Assembly: GCF_033807575.1 (NCBI RefSeq)
Contig: NC_084705.1
Span: 12,270,019 to 12,334,018, forward strand
Source: Cydia pomonella
Lineage: Eukaryota; Arthropoda; Insecta; Lepidoptera; Tortricidae
Length of the DNA: 64,000 nucleotides
Direction: 5' to 3'
The notes below the pieces were generated by a model that saw only the letters and a list, made by a program, of their open reading frames with translations, did no database searches and was not told the DNA's origin. This document shows positions 33,901 through 45,900 of this stretch, in pieces; position 1 is the first letter of the stretch, and each line of letters opens with the position of its first letter. Both the position numbers and the translations under genes were made by a program.

Positions 33901-36900
33901 GTCGAAGCAGTCCAATAATAGCCCAGTAAAATTGCTGTTTTGGGCGATATGTGATCTGAGATAACAATATCTCTTGCATTATCTATCCACGAGCCTGTAA
34001 ATATTAAAGACATTATTTGTTAATTTGTTACCGACTTCTTATTTTTCTTTTTATTGAAAACAGGGAAACTTAGAACTCAATAACGCTCTTGAAATAAATC
34101 GCTTGAAATAAAAACCAAGTTAATGTTTAATAGTTTCAGTAAAAGCTGAAAAAATTTACCTAGAATTAGTTGGTTAATATCGGCAGTTAGTTTAACTTTT
34201 ATGAATCAATTAAACTAGACTAACCTTTTTTACATATCATGTTTCCTGCCGGGTAGAATACGGTATCTAAGAGTGGCCCTTTCAACGTAAGATTTTTTAA
34301 TATAACTGCAAAGTCATGAGCATTCGAAGCTATGACAAAACGACAGGACATCATTATTATTAACGAGGTGTACAAGTTCAGAAAGAACAACATTAAAAGA
34401 ATGAATTGTACTACACTCATGACGTAAGCCTGAAACATAAAATATCAGCTATTAGTAGGTAATCATTTTTAAAAACTCATCTACTCGATGAGATTATTGT
34501 AACGATTCCCAATTCAATGAGATTGCGCTGTTTTACTGCTATTGTATCCTCCAGTCTCCGTCAAAACACTCAAAACCCTAAACTAAAGCTCTAAGAGCGT
34601 TTGTACATTGTCGTATCCGATATCCCGTACATCGGATGACCCTTGGAGAAATAAAGCTTGTACCTAGAGAGTGCCCCGTGGCATCAAGTCAAGATATCTA
34701 TTAAATGAATAGGTAAATATGAAACACATAATATAATTATGTACCTATACCTAAACCAGATTCATCTCGCAAAGATGACGAAGATTTTATTGATTGGTAT
34801 GTTAATGTAATGATTATGTAAGGGAAAGCCTTTGAAAATGTGGGACTTGATCAATAACCCATCAAATAAGAAAACAAAATCTGAAAACTCAACCTAAAAT
34901 TGAAAACGGGATCGGAAATAATATCAGATACTCCACAAATCTGCGAATGTTTTAATAACTACTTTGCCAATATAGGCACCATATTAGCAAATCGAATACC
35001 TAGCGAATACAAAAAAAATATATGCGGGCTTACAGTATTTAATAATAAACTCACTAATCTTAAACCTGCATCAAAAAGTGACATTTGACAAATTATTGAC
35101 CAATTAAATTCAAACACAAGCTCAGGAACAGATGGTATGACCACAAAAACACTAAAGTGCATTAAACCTCTAATCTGTGATACCCTCGCGAAATATATTA
35201 ATCAGTGTTTCGATAAAGGTATATTTCCTGATTCTTTTAAGGTGGCTAAAGTCCGACCCATATTTAAATCTGGTGATAAATTAGACCCCGGCAATTATAG
35301 GCCAATATCTGTCCTACCAATCCTATCCAAAATTTTCGAAAAGATCATCCATCAGCGACTTACAGAACATCTAGACTCTAATAATTTCCTTTCCAACAAA
35401 CAATACGGTTTTCGTTAAAAATCAAATACATTATCGGCAACTACAGACCTACTGACAGAAATAAAAGTTTACATCGACAATAAAAATATAGCGTTTGGTA
35501 TTTTCGTTGACCTAAAAAAGGCTTTTGACACGGTGAGCCATTCTCGCCTACTGTCAAAGCTGAGTTCGATTGGCATTACTGGAAATGCATTTAAAATCCT
35601 ACAATCGTACCTGACCAATCGAAAACAAATTACCAAAATAGGTCAACTGAAGAGCGAAGGCCAAGAAATTAAATACGGCATTCCGCAGGGATCCATTTTG
35701 GGGTCATTACTTTTCTTCATTTACGTAATCGACATGCATAACATAGGGTAAAAAGCCCATTTAACATTATACGCTGATGACACCTGCTTATTTTACTTTG
35801 GTCCTAATGTGGATACTTTAATTGAGCAAGCGCAAAATGACTTAAATTTACTGCACAGTTGGCTTCTTAGTAACCTGCTAACTATAAACGAATCAAAAAC
35901 TAAATACGTTATATTTGCTGCAGAAAATAAAGTCGTATCAAATCATGAACCGCTAATTATAAATAATGTAACACTGCAGAAAGTTCAACAAGAAAAATAC
36001 CTTGACCCTTGACAACAAGCTAATATGGAAATCACATATTGACTCTTTACGCTCTAGAATCATGTCACTAACCGGTGCACTTCGACAAATTGTACGTTGT
36101 CTGCCGAATAAGGTTCGCTATACTATCTACAACTCTCTTGTCAAACCTCACCTAGACTACTTAATAGAAATATGGGGATCTGCTGCTAAATCTAACTTAC
36201 AAACCCTGCAAACCGCGCAAAATAAAATTGTGAAATTATTAATATTATTATTCAATTATAAGCATCTCACACCAAGTAATACTGTATACAAAGAAACTAA
36301 AATATTAAACATTTCACAAACATATATTTATAACACTTGCATCCTGGTAAGAAAAATAATATATAAAAATATACACAGCCACATAACATTTACAAAAAGA
36401 TCAGAGGTGCAAAAAATACTTACAAGACAAGCTAATAATATAATACTACGTCCACCTAGAACACTGTATGGGAAAAAGAATATATGAAGGAGCTCAGCTA
36501 TACAATAAATTACCTACGGACATTAAAGATGTGAAATCAATAAAAGTTAAAAAAAAAACATTAAAACATTATATTTTAATAAAATAAATGTCTTAACTAT
36601 CCGAACTTCGATGATACTATAATTAATATCACATATTGTAAGGCTCGGTTATTGCAAACATACTTGATCACAATATATAGGTGTGTGAATATATACATAT
36701 ATATATATATAATATGTTTTCTCAGTAAGTGATTTATTATGTAAATCTTATGAGAATAAAATATCTTAAACCATAATTGAAACAAAAAAAAAACGTCAAC
36801 CTACTCAAGTATGTCGTGGTAAATATTACCCGTTTCAAAGCTCCTATTGATTCAGTCCAGAAAACAGCGTACAATTTATAAATTTGCAATACGTTCACCA

Positions 36901-39900
36901 TTCTTAGTAAGCAGTGATACATGTGAGGGCTTCTGTAATGTTCACTGGCGGTATGACCTTCATTGTGTTTGGGCATAAATCCTTCCCAGATTGCATACCA
37001 CGGCCAGCATGTTAGAAAATCTATAATAAATGCCCTCTGAAATGATACGATGTATTATTTTCAATAAGTTTTTTAGTTATAATATTATGTGGTCATTATT
37101 TTAGGTATTCTTTTAATGACTTGTCGTTTCCAAGCGTTAATAAGTTTTATTTTTTAACATACTTGGTTAATAATCGTATGAATACCTAGTACGCTAGGCT
37201 AAACAAGGAAATAGCTTTGCGTAAAAATAAACGTGTAGCTTAAACGAAAACTCTAAATTACTTTTAGCACTTAATTAAACATGTATGTAAATGAAATATA
37301 AAGTAACCTTTAAATAGTTTTTAGCAGTCAAATACGGATGGATAATCAGTTGGTTTTTGGAGCCGTAGTAAGCGACATGGAACATCAAGTATAGATCTAT
37401 GTAGCAAAAAATTTCCAACACTAATATTGGAAAGTTAAACATTCTGAACATTGGAGCCATTGAAACCGTGATCTGAAAAATTAAATCGAAATCGATAAAA
37501 TATCTCTTGTATTTTGGAAAATATATTATGTACTTATGTAGAATACTTATTTATTCTTTAAAATAACACCGTTCAATAGGAATTACTCTTACTAGGATGA
37601 CATTTTATTGTAAAAATAAGATCTAAGTACTAGCAATATCAAACTGTAAATGTTTTCCCAGAACCTGTGTATAACATATAACACACATAAGTGGCATCAA
37701 TGTGCCTGCTCTTCTTGAGCCGATCGGAATTATCAGGGGTGATAGCAAGGTGAGGTGTTCTTAGCTCCTTGGACGGACGGACTTATGTATGTAAAAGCGG
37801 GCGGAGCGGTGGAAAGCGCCGAAATTTTGAACCGTAACAAATGTAAGAGCATCCTTGATACAATGCCTCAAGGGTCTAAATATTTTAGATTTAAGCTACA
37901 GTAATACTTCTTTAAATAATTAACTTACAGGTATCATTAAACATAATAAAAATGCTGCTGCCACACGTAGCAAGGCCCAAGTTTTGAGGAAAATACCGTC
38001 AGGTTTGATAACTATAGGAATTAATAAATATGGAGCAATATATTCCAGAGTATTAAATTGTTTGTATGACTTCAAGTAACTCTGTTTCTTATTCGTATAC
38101 TGTTTGTAAACATTTATAAAAGACTCTGAAAATATCAAAACGTATATATACCTACTCGAGTGAATAAATATAACAGGGTAAATAGTTTCCATTAGATTGA
38201 TTAAAAGGAGTTAGTTATGTTCTATGAAACAAAAGGGTTTTTGGTGGTTGGAGAATTGACACAATGTTATGTTAATATTGCCACTGACTGCCAAATCTGG
38301 CGATGATGACGCTTGTAGATGAATGAATCATTTTCTATTTCTAATTATTAAATCAGGCATATGATGTTCTAATATAGTACAAAAAAACACACACACCGTC
38401 AAAAAACTTCTGAAACATGCTGGTAATCTTGATTTTTTTATCTGTATTATGCATATGATGTTTTAAATAGTCATCAGTAGATTGAGATGCAGCTAGTTCT
38501 TCTATATACTGCAGTTCATTAGGTGTCAGCAGGTCGTCATGTTCTCTCATAGCGGGAAAAAGGCTTAGGGCTGAAGTATACGCTGAATGTCCAATGCTTA
38601 TTAACTGTAACATCATTAATTGCATGATCGTAATTATGTTTAAACCTTTACTTAACTTTTGGTGATATTGTGTGATATAACGCGATTTTAAAAGATTAGG
38701 CTGTAAAATAATGAACATACCTTACAATGTGTCAGAGTTACCACCGAGCTCACAGCAGGCACACCGTAGAGCAAAACTAAGAGGCCTAGATGATTACCAG
38801 GTCCTATAACCCGTTCTTTCTTTGTTTCTCTGAGTTCTTTGGAAGTTAATAGGCAGTACCCACTTTCTATAACGTAAAGCTCCCTTGAAACAGTACCACC
38901 GTAGTAAACTATCTCCCCAGGAGGAAGAATTATATCTCTTGCCGCTGAAAAGTGAACAGCAATAAAGTAGGTGGTCGATCACAAACTGTTCTAGCCTTCT
39001 AGCGACTGTATTGGACAAGAACTTACATTCAGTCAAAGTATGAATAAATTCCTTATTCTTCACTTGAAAGAATTTTATGGACGTAAGTGTTTTAAATCGC
39101 GCTTGATGCAGCACTTTCTTCCGTAGCTCCGTAGGGACTACGGTCTTTTCTAGCCAATTGTCGCTCGTTAGTTCCACTCCCTAAGTTAAAATGAGGACTG
39201 ATTACGAACTAATACATAGTTAATCGGACATTTATAACCCTGAACTTTTTCTTAGTTTTGGCCCAAATGCTGACTGAATACTTAACACAAGTGTATGAAA
39301 TTTTGAATTTAAACACGTTGTACCTAACTCTAAAATACATGTAAGAAAAAATACCAAGTTGTAGTGCCATTGCAGTTCATAGAATGCCATTATTCTTTCT
39401 TTGATAGATCGATGCATTTTGTTTTCTTCCATAAATTTGTCGATTGTTAGTATTACTTCTAAAAATGCAGTTTTTGTCCTGTCAAAAAAGGTTCATGGTA
39501 AGGTGCAAAAAAAACCAAATTGATAACGACTTTGTAATTCTAATAAGTAAATGAATAGGTTGCTGGGAAAATAGGTACGAAGAAAATCTCCTCAAGTGAA
39601 GTAAATGTGACCTATTTGTTGTATACAAACCATTTTGTATTTGTACATTGAAGTGCGTCTATCTCCACTGACTGCAGCTCCACCGTCCGAATAGATCAAC
39701 ATCTATTTCCATCTCTATTACTTCTAAGGATTTGAACGATTGAGATACCGGTGGCCGATCGTAAGTTCAGGCACATTGTGAAATTCCTAGGCATCGCGAT
39801 CCGTGAAAAGCTTTGTCTCGTACCCTGAGGCGACCGAGGCTCTTATTTCTGGATTGTTTGCCCTTGGGGCATCTGAAGCAATCTAACGAATCCATCCTAC

Positions 39901-42900
39901 CTATCTATTCGTTTAACGTGACTAGCGTCAAAACATTACTCAGGAACATTAGGATCTACCTGATCTTTCGATCGGCCGCCGACAGAGATAGGCACTCTTT
40001 ATTTCTTCATTCTTCAAATCTTTCCTTGTACCTACATATTGTCCCAATAACGTAATCTCCTGCTATCTTTAAATTTACCAGCGATGTAGCTCTCAAGACA
40101 CCAAGGGTAACGTACAGCCGAGATATTTATGCTCTTATATGTTTATTTACCTGGACGAATGTGTAACGACGGCTGAAAATTCCGCAACACAGTATCCGAT
40201 TAGTAATACACCATAAAGACTGAAAAATGCTACGAAGCTCATGTCGTACATGTCTCCGGGAGCTAAGTCTCCGTAGCCAACCGCAAGTATCATGGTGGTC
40301 GCAAAATAAATAGATGTTACTAACGGAAACTCTTTTCTAAAATATATGAAAACCAATGGTAATTAAGCCAGTCCAAAGTTTAAAATATGAAATATAATTT
40401 AATCACAGGTCGCACCTGCTTATAGTAACTTCTGGTACCAAATTTTCCCAATTTAATATTATGCTGTACCATGAACCTTCTGAACATCTTGGCACAAAAC
40501 ATGACTCCATATATAAAATAACACCACACCAGTAGCATAGCAAACAAATATACACACAATATTTCACAACCTGCAATTAGCCAACATTATTCAGTTATTG
40601 TACATTACTATAGCGACCGGGAAACTAAGGGTTGCAGGCGTTGCAGGCCATGTAAATTATAGATAGTAGCGGATAGTGATACGCGGCCGGCAACCCCGTG
40701 TCTCGCCGAGATTTGTATAGTGCTTTTCTGAAACTTGCAATTATATAAAAATATATAATAATCGTAGTCAATTTATTTTATTCGTAGGTTTATACGGCTA
40801 TAGTCCGTTTATTTAGGATTAGAAAGAAGTTAAGCGATTTGGACGTGTCTTTTTATTAAAAAACACTTGAAAAATAAGTCACAGCAAAATTCGATTATTT
40901 ACATTATTGTGCTTTCATAAGTATTATAAACAAATTTATAAAAACCGTTTTTCAATAATTTTCATTAAAAAGACAGGTCAAGATTGTTAACCTTATTTCA
41001 AATGCTAAAAAAACAAACTATGAAAACAAATTACGAATCTATTTATGTTTGATGGTTGAATGCCAAGACGTTGTGTTACAATTTGACGTTTAAAAACAAA
41101 AGAAGGTGGCTTTACAGGCCTGGGTGTGTAAGGCTGTATGATTTTTTTTACTACTCGTATCTCTCATCGCACCGGATACGTAGTATTTCCAGACGTAATT
41201 TGAAGAAGAGATGTGAACATTTCCTTGCAAGTTTGAGAATAGTACATTGTGCAACGAGGGGGGTAAGTAAAATTTTGCAAGAGAAGTCTTTAGATGCACA
41301 ACAGCCGCAGGCTGGAGTGCATTAAAGACTCTAGTTTTTTCTAATCCAGTACTCCCGCGGGAACAATACATGCCTTTGTCCATCAGTATACCTGGATGAA
41401 ATAAGATCTTTTTCGAGCAAATATGATGAAAAAATATAGGTATGTCCAGATGGACTGGACGGATTTCTCATTTGTCAACCTAAAAACGCATTAATATTAC
41501 TTACTTTAATAACAATAGTATTTAGTAACAACTTTTTCTCCAAATTTTCAAAAAAACTTGAAATTCTCCAAACAAGGCATAACTTTATTCCTTTACTCAT
41601 ATAATACAAATGGTTTCTGTGGTCGCTTCGATGCATTGTATATGTGTGTATCCAAAGAATATATTCCAATGGGATGTTTGCTAGCAAATCTAGATAAAAA
41701 CCCAGCGTATTTAATCGGTATGAGACTATACCACGAATCTTCCTTATATATTTCTTTTTAGTCTTAACTGCAGTAGCGCATGTTATGACGATGTTAAATA
41801 GCAGAGATATGCTTATCACAATTTCGAAGTAATACAGGATTCCTCCAGGGAAAGTTCTCATAAATCCGATGTAATATGGATATACGATACAGATGTATGA
41901 TACCAAAGAAAGTATATAGAGCTCCCAAAATCTAACGAGATGACAATCAGCTTCCAGTATCCACGGAAATTTACCGCTCATACAGGTAAACATTGTGGTC
42001 TTCTTCTTTACATGCTCAGATAAAATGTAAAGATCCAAACAATTGAGGTCTAAGTTTTCGTCAACGTTGTCGGTTTTAACCATTCTACCTGGAAAAATAT
42101 ATACGACGACTAGGTTCACAACTATCTAATCTTGGATATAAAAAAAAAAGTTCTAGGCAATAATAGCGTAAAACTGACAAAAATACTTGATCTATCAGTT
42201 CTATGACCCCCTTAAAGCTTTGCACCTAGCTACCAAGCACCCTGCATTAGTGTGATAACCGCTTCCTGCAGAACTGAATACATAATAACAACTTTTGGCA
42301 TGCTATTGGCAGGTATTACCTTGGATAGATCTCAATTTGTCCTTCAAACATTTGATGCTGCTTTTCTTGATATTTTTAGAAATGTAAATATTGAGTGTCA
42401 ATTTTTTTTCATTGTTTCTTGTTTGCTTCCTGCGCTGGCAACGCTTAATTCTGTCTTCAATTTGTAATCGAATTTTGTCTTCTAAATCCGGGTAAGTAAT
42501 CATCAGTTTTATGAAGTCTTTTTTGTGAAGAACTTGACATTCAACATAAGTAGCGGCTTTGACTGTACATTTAGCTGCAAATCAATATGTAGGTAATTAA
42601 TAATGAATAGTGGGAGCAGGGGAGTGCACTTCATAAAGACATAAAAACTTTTTACAAAAAAAAAGTAAACCGACTTCAAAAAGGATAAAATAAAGTCTTA
42701 TAATTGTTTTAGTATATGTGTTACCAACTGATATGTTTGAAGTCGGTGCCCAAACCCCTCAAACTCCAACCTCAGACCCCCGTCTACCTTCACCACCACC
42801 GTCTACCTCATATACCTTTCCAACACTGCCTACATCAAAAATCATAATACACCCATTACATTTATTTATATTAGCATATACAACTTAAATAATAAAAAAG

Positions 42901-45900
42901 TTATTCCAAAAAAACTTATATAAATCACTATTATTACAACAAAAAAATACATCCAATTATAACAGGTAAGTTCCACATATCGCCCGTGGTCTTCATAATC
43001 AGTAAGTAGACTTACCACGAGTTTGACACTGACATATTTGCTATAGCGTAAGTTATTTTCTATGCATCTCGCTCGCACTGGCTTCTTATTAGTGCGAGCG
43101 AGATGTATAGAAAGTAAGTTACGAACACATCAGTTAATATGTAGGGTCAAACTCGTGGTAAGCCTACATTTGCACTACATCAAATTGGTAGTTTACGAGA
43201 GGAAATGCTTCAGTTGCTTAAGAACTCAGTCAAATCACCATACATGTGCCTTTAAAAATTGAGGAGCTCCCTCAATTCCTCGTGGAACCCACGATCATAA
43301 GATCGGAACCAAAAATATTATGGGACCACCTTGGAAGTAACTCCTTTCAAATAAAAAAATAATTACTTACTGAAATCGGAGCACGGGTGTCGGAGTAATC
43401 GGTGAACATATTAACATTAAAAAAAAACATCATTATCATCAAAAAATCATCATGATCAGATCCACTTCATCAACTTGATGGTTTTTGAGAGAAAATGCTC
43501 GGTTTGCTTAAGAAAACACCGAAATCACCATACACGTGCCTTTAAAAATTGAGGGGTTCCGTCAATACCTCGTGGATTCCGTCATCAGATCAGAACCAAA
43601 AATATTAAGGGACGACCTTGGAAGTAACTCCTTTCAAACAAAAAATGAATTACTCAAATCGGAGTACGGGTGTCGGAGTAATCGGTGAACATATTACATA
43701 AAAAAACATCATCATTATCATCAAAAAATCATCATCAGCAGATCCACTTCATCAAGTTGATGGTTTTTGAGAGAAAATGCTCGGTTTGCTTAAGAAAACA
43801 CCCAAATCACATTAAAAGTGCCTTTAAAAAATGCGGAGTTCCCTCAATTCCTCATGGATCCCATCATCAGAACAGAACCCAATTAAAATGGGACCAACTT
43901 GGAGGTAACTCCATTCAAACAAAAAAAGAATCACTCAAATCGGACCACACAGGTGTCGGAGTAATCGGTGAACGTATATAAAAAAAAATAGCCACAACCG
44001 AATACAGAACCTCCTCCTTCTATGAAATTGAAGTCGGTTAAAAAAGACACGGTCTAAGTAACACACGCACACGTAAGTACGCCGTGATAATGACTCGTCG
44101 AAAAGTATTATTTTAAATTTTTAAACTTATGAATCTAACTTCATATCGCGAGGTCTATAACTCACAGAACCACTAGTTTGTTTTTGTCTACCCAGCCTCA
44201 AAACTCTGTGCACGCCACTGAGTGGGAGGCATACTTTATTAAAAGTATATGCATATGCAATTTATTTTTATACTCTTATAATTATTAAAAGCTGAATCTG
44301 ATATTTTAGAATATTTGTACTTAAGTATTTTAATGTTTTTAAGTATACCTTCGAGATAACGCACATTATACCTTAGAATGTATGATTAGCCAGTAAGTAT
44401 TTATAATAAATAGCAAACGTCATTTTTTATCCTTAAATACACATTTATATTTATTTTATTTTTGGGTGTAACATGACTATCACATTTATTATGATGTCAT
44501 TATATACCTGGTATGTTGTAAACCAATGATACTTCGCCCAAGCATGTGCCTTTCGTAAAGGATATCATTGGACTTTCATCATCTTCGTCAGACAAAAGTT
44601 CTAAAACTCCATTGGTGATGCAAATCTAGAAAAAAAAATGACACTAGAGAAGTTAATTAGCTATAAGTAGTGCCGTACTTATTTGTATTGGTATGTAGGT
44701 AGTACTTTTATTTGTAATCCCAACCTAGTTTTTATGTTTTTAGAAATGGGATAGCAGCAATGAGAAACTGCAGGAAGTTAAATACGTGAGAGGTGACGGG
44801 GCTGACGGGAAAAGATGACCAGTGACCACACACATTTCTTCAAATCATTTTGCTTTTATTTTTAGTGACGCATTTGGATAGTCCAGAACAAGTAACTTCT
44901 AAGTTGAAATGAAGTGAAATACCTACTTACCATAAGCGTCTTTGTTTGATTTTGGTTGTATACTATATCCCCGGGCAAATAAAATTGGTGAGACATAGCC
45001 AAAGATAATCTTCTAAGAAATGGCTCTGGTAACTTTCTAAATATTAAGGAACTGTACAATGGCACTGCGTTCAAGTCATAGCAGATTTCCATTCGCAAAG
45101 GGTAGGGTAATAGGTTCATGAGTTTTGGTTTGAAAACACCTGATTTTTGGTACCACAAGTCTTCGTAATATCTATAATGAATAATTTGATATGACATGAG
45201 TGACTGAGCTCGATTAATTACATGTATTCGCTAACGTGTTCGTAACTTATTTTCTATGCATCTCGCTGGTATTGGCATATTAGTGCGTTCGAGATGTATA
45301 GACTTTCTGCCTCGCACAGCTAAACTGTGGAATGATTTGTCGCCTGCGGTATTTTTGGACCGATAAGACCTTCAAACCTTCAAGAAAAGAGCGTACTCCC
45401 ATTTTAAATGCCGGCAACGACTTACAAACCCTCTGGTGTTGCAGGTGTCCATGGGCGGCGGTAATCGTTGACCATCAGGTGATCCGTCTGCTCGTTTGTC
45501 TCCTCTATCATTAAAAAAATTAAGAAATAAAGATATGTAGATGAAAGTAAGTTACGCAGATGTTAGCAAATATGTCAGTGTCAACCTCGTTAAACGCAAC
45601 TTCAAAAATAACCAACTTAAAAAAATCACAGAAGTTACAGGTGACGTTTCGAAACGTCACCTTCTGTAACTTCTTTCTTCTTGCATTGAAAGTATTGTTT
45701 GTTGGTCAAATGGAAAACTAAGTACAGTCAGCGTCAAAAGTATCTACTTCTCTTATATCTAACTTAAAAAAAATTGAAGTTCCTGTATGCATAACAATTT
45801 GACTATGACAGATATGTGCTTAAGAACGCAAAGTGAAGATATACCTATAATCTCTGTTTAGAAAATAATTTGCAGGATAGCAAATCTTTTGGAGCGTTGT

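Noticed and set aside
38945..39026. Frameshift lesion making repeat B a pseudogene
   Set aside because: A GTAAGT...TTTCAG intron of 82 bp removes it and gives the family spacing.
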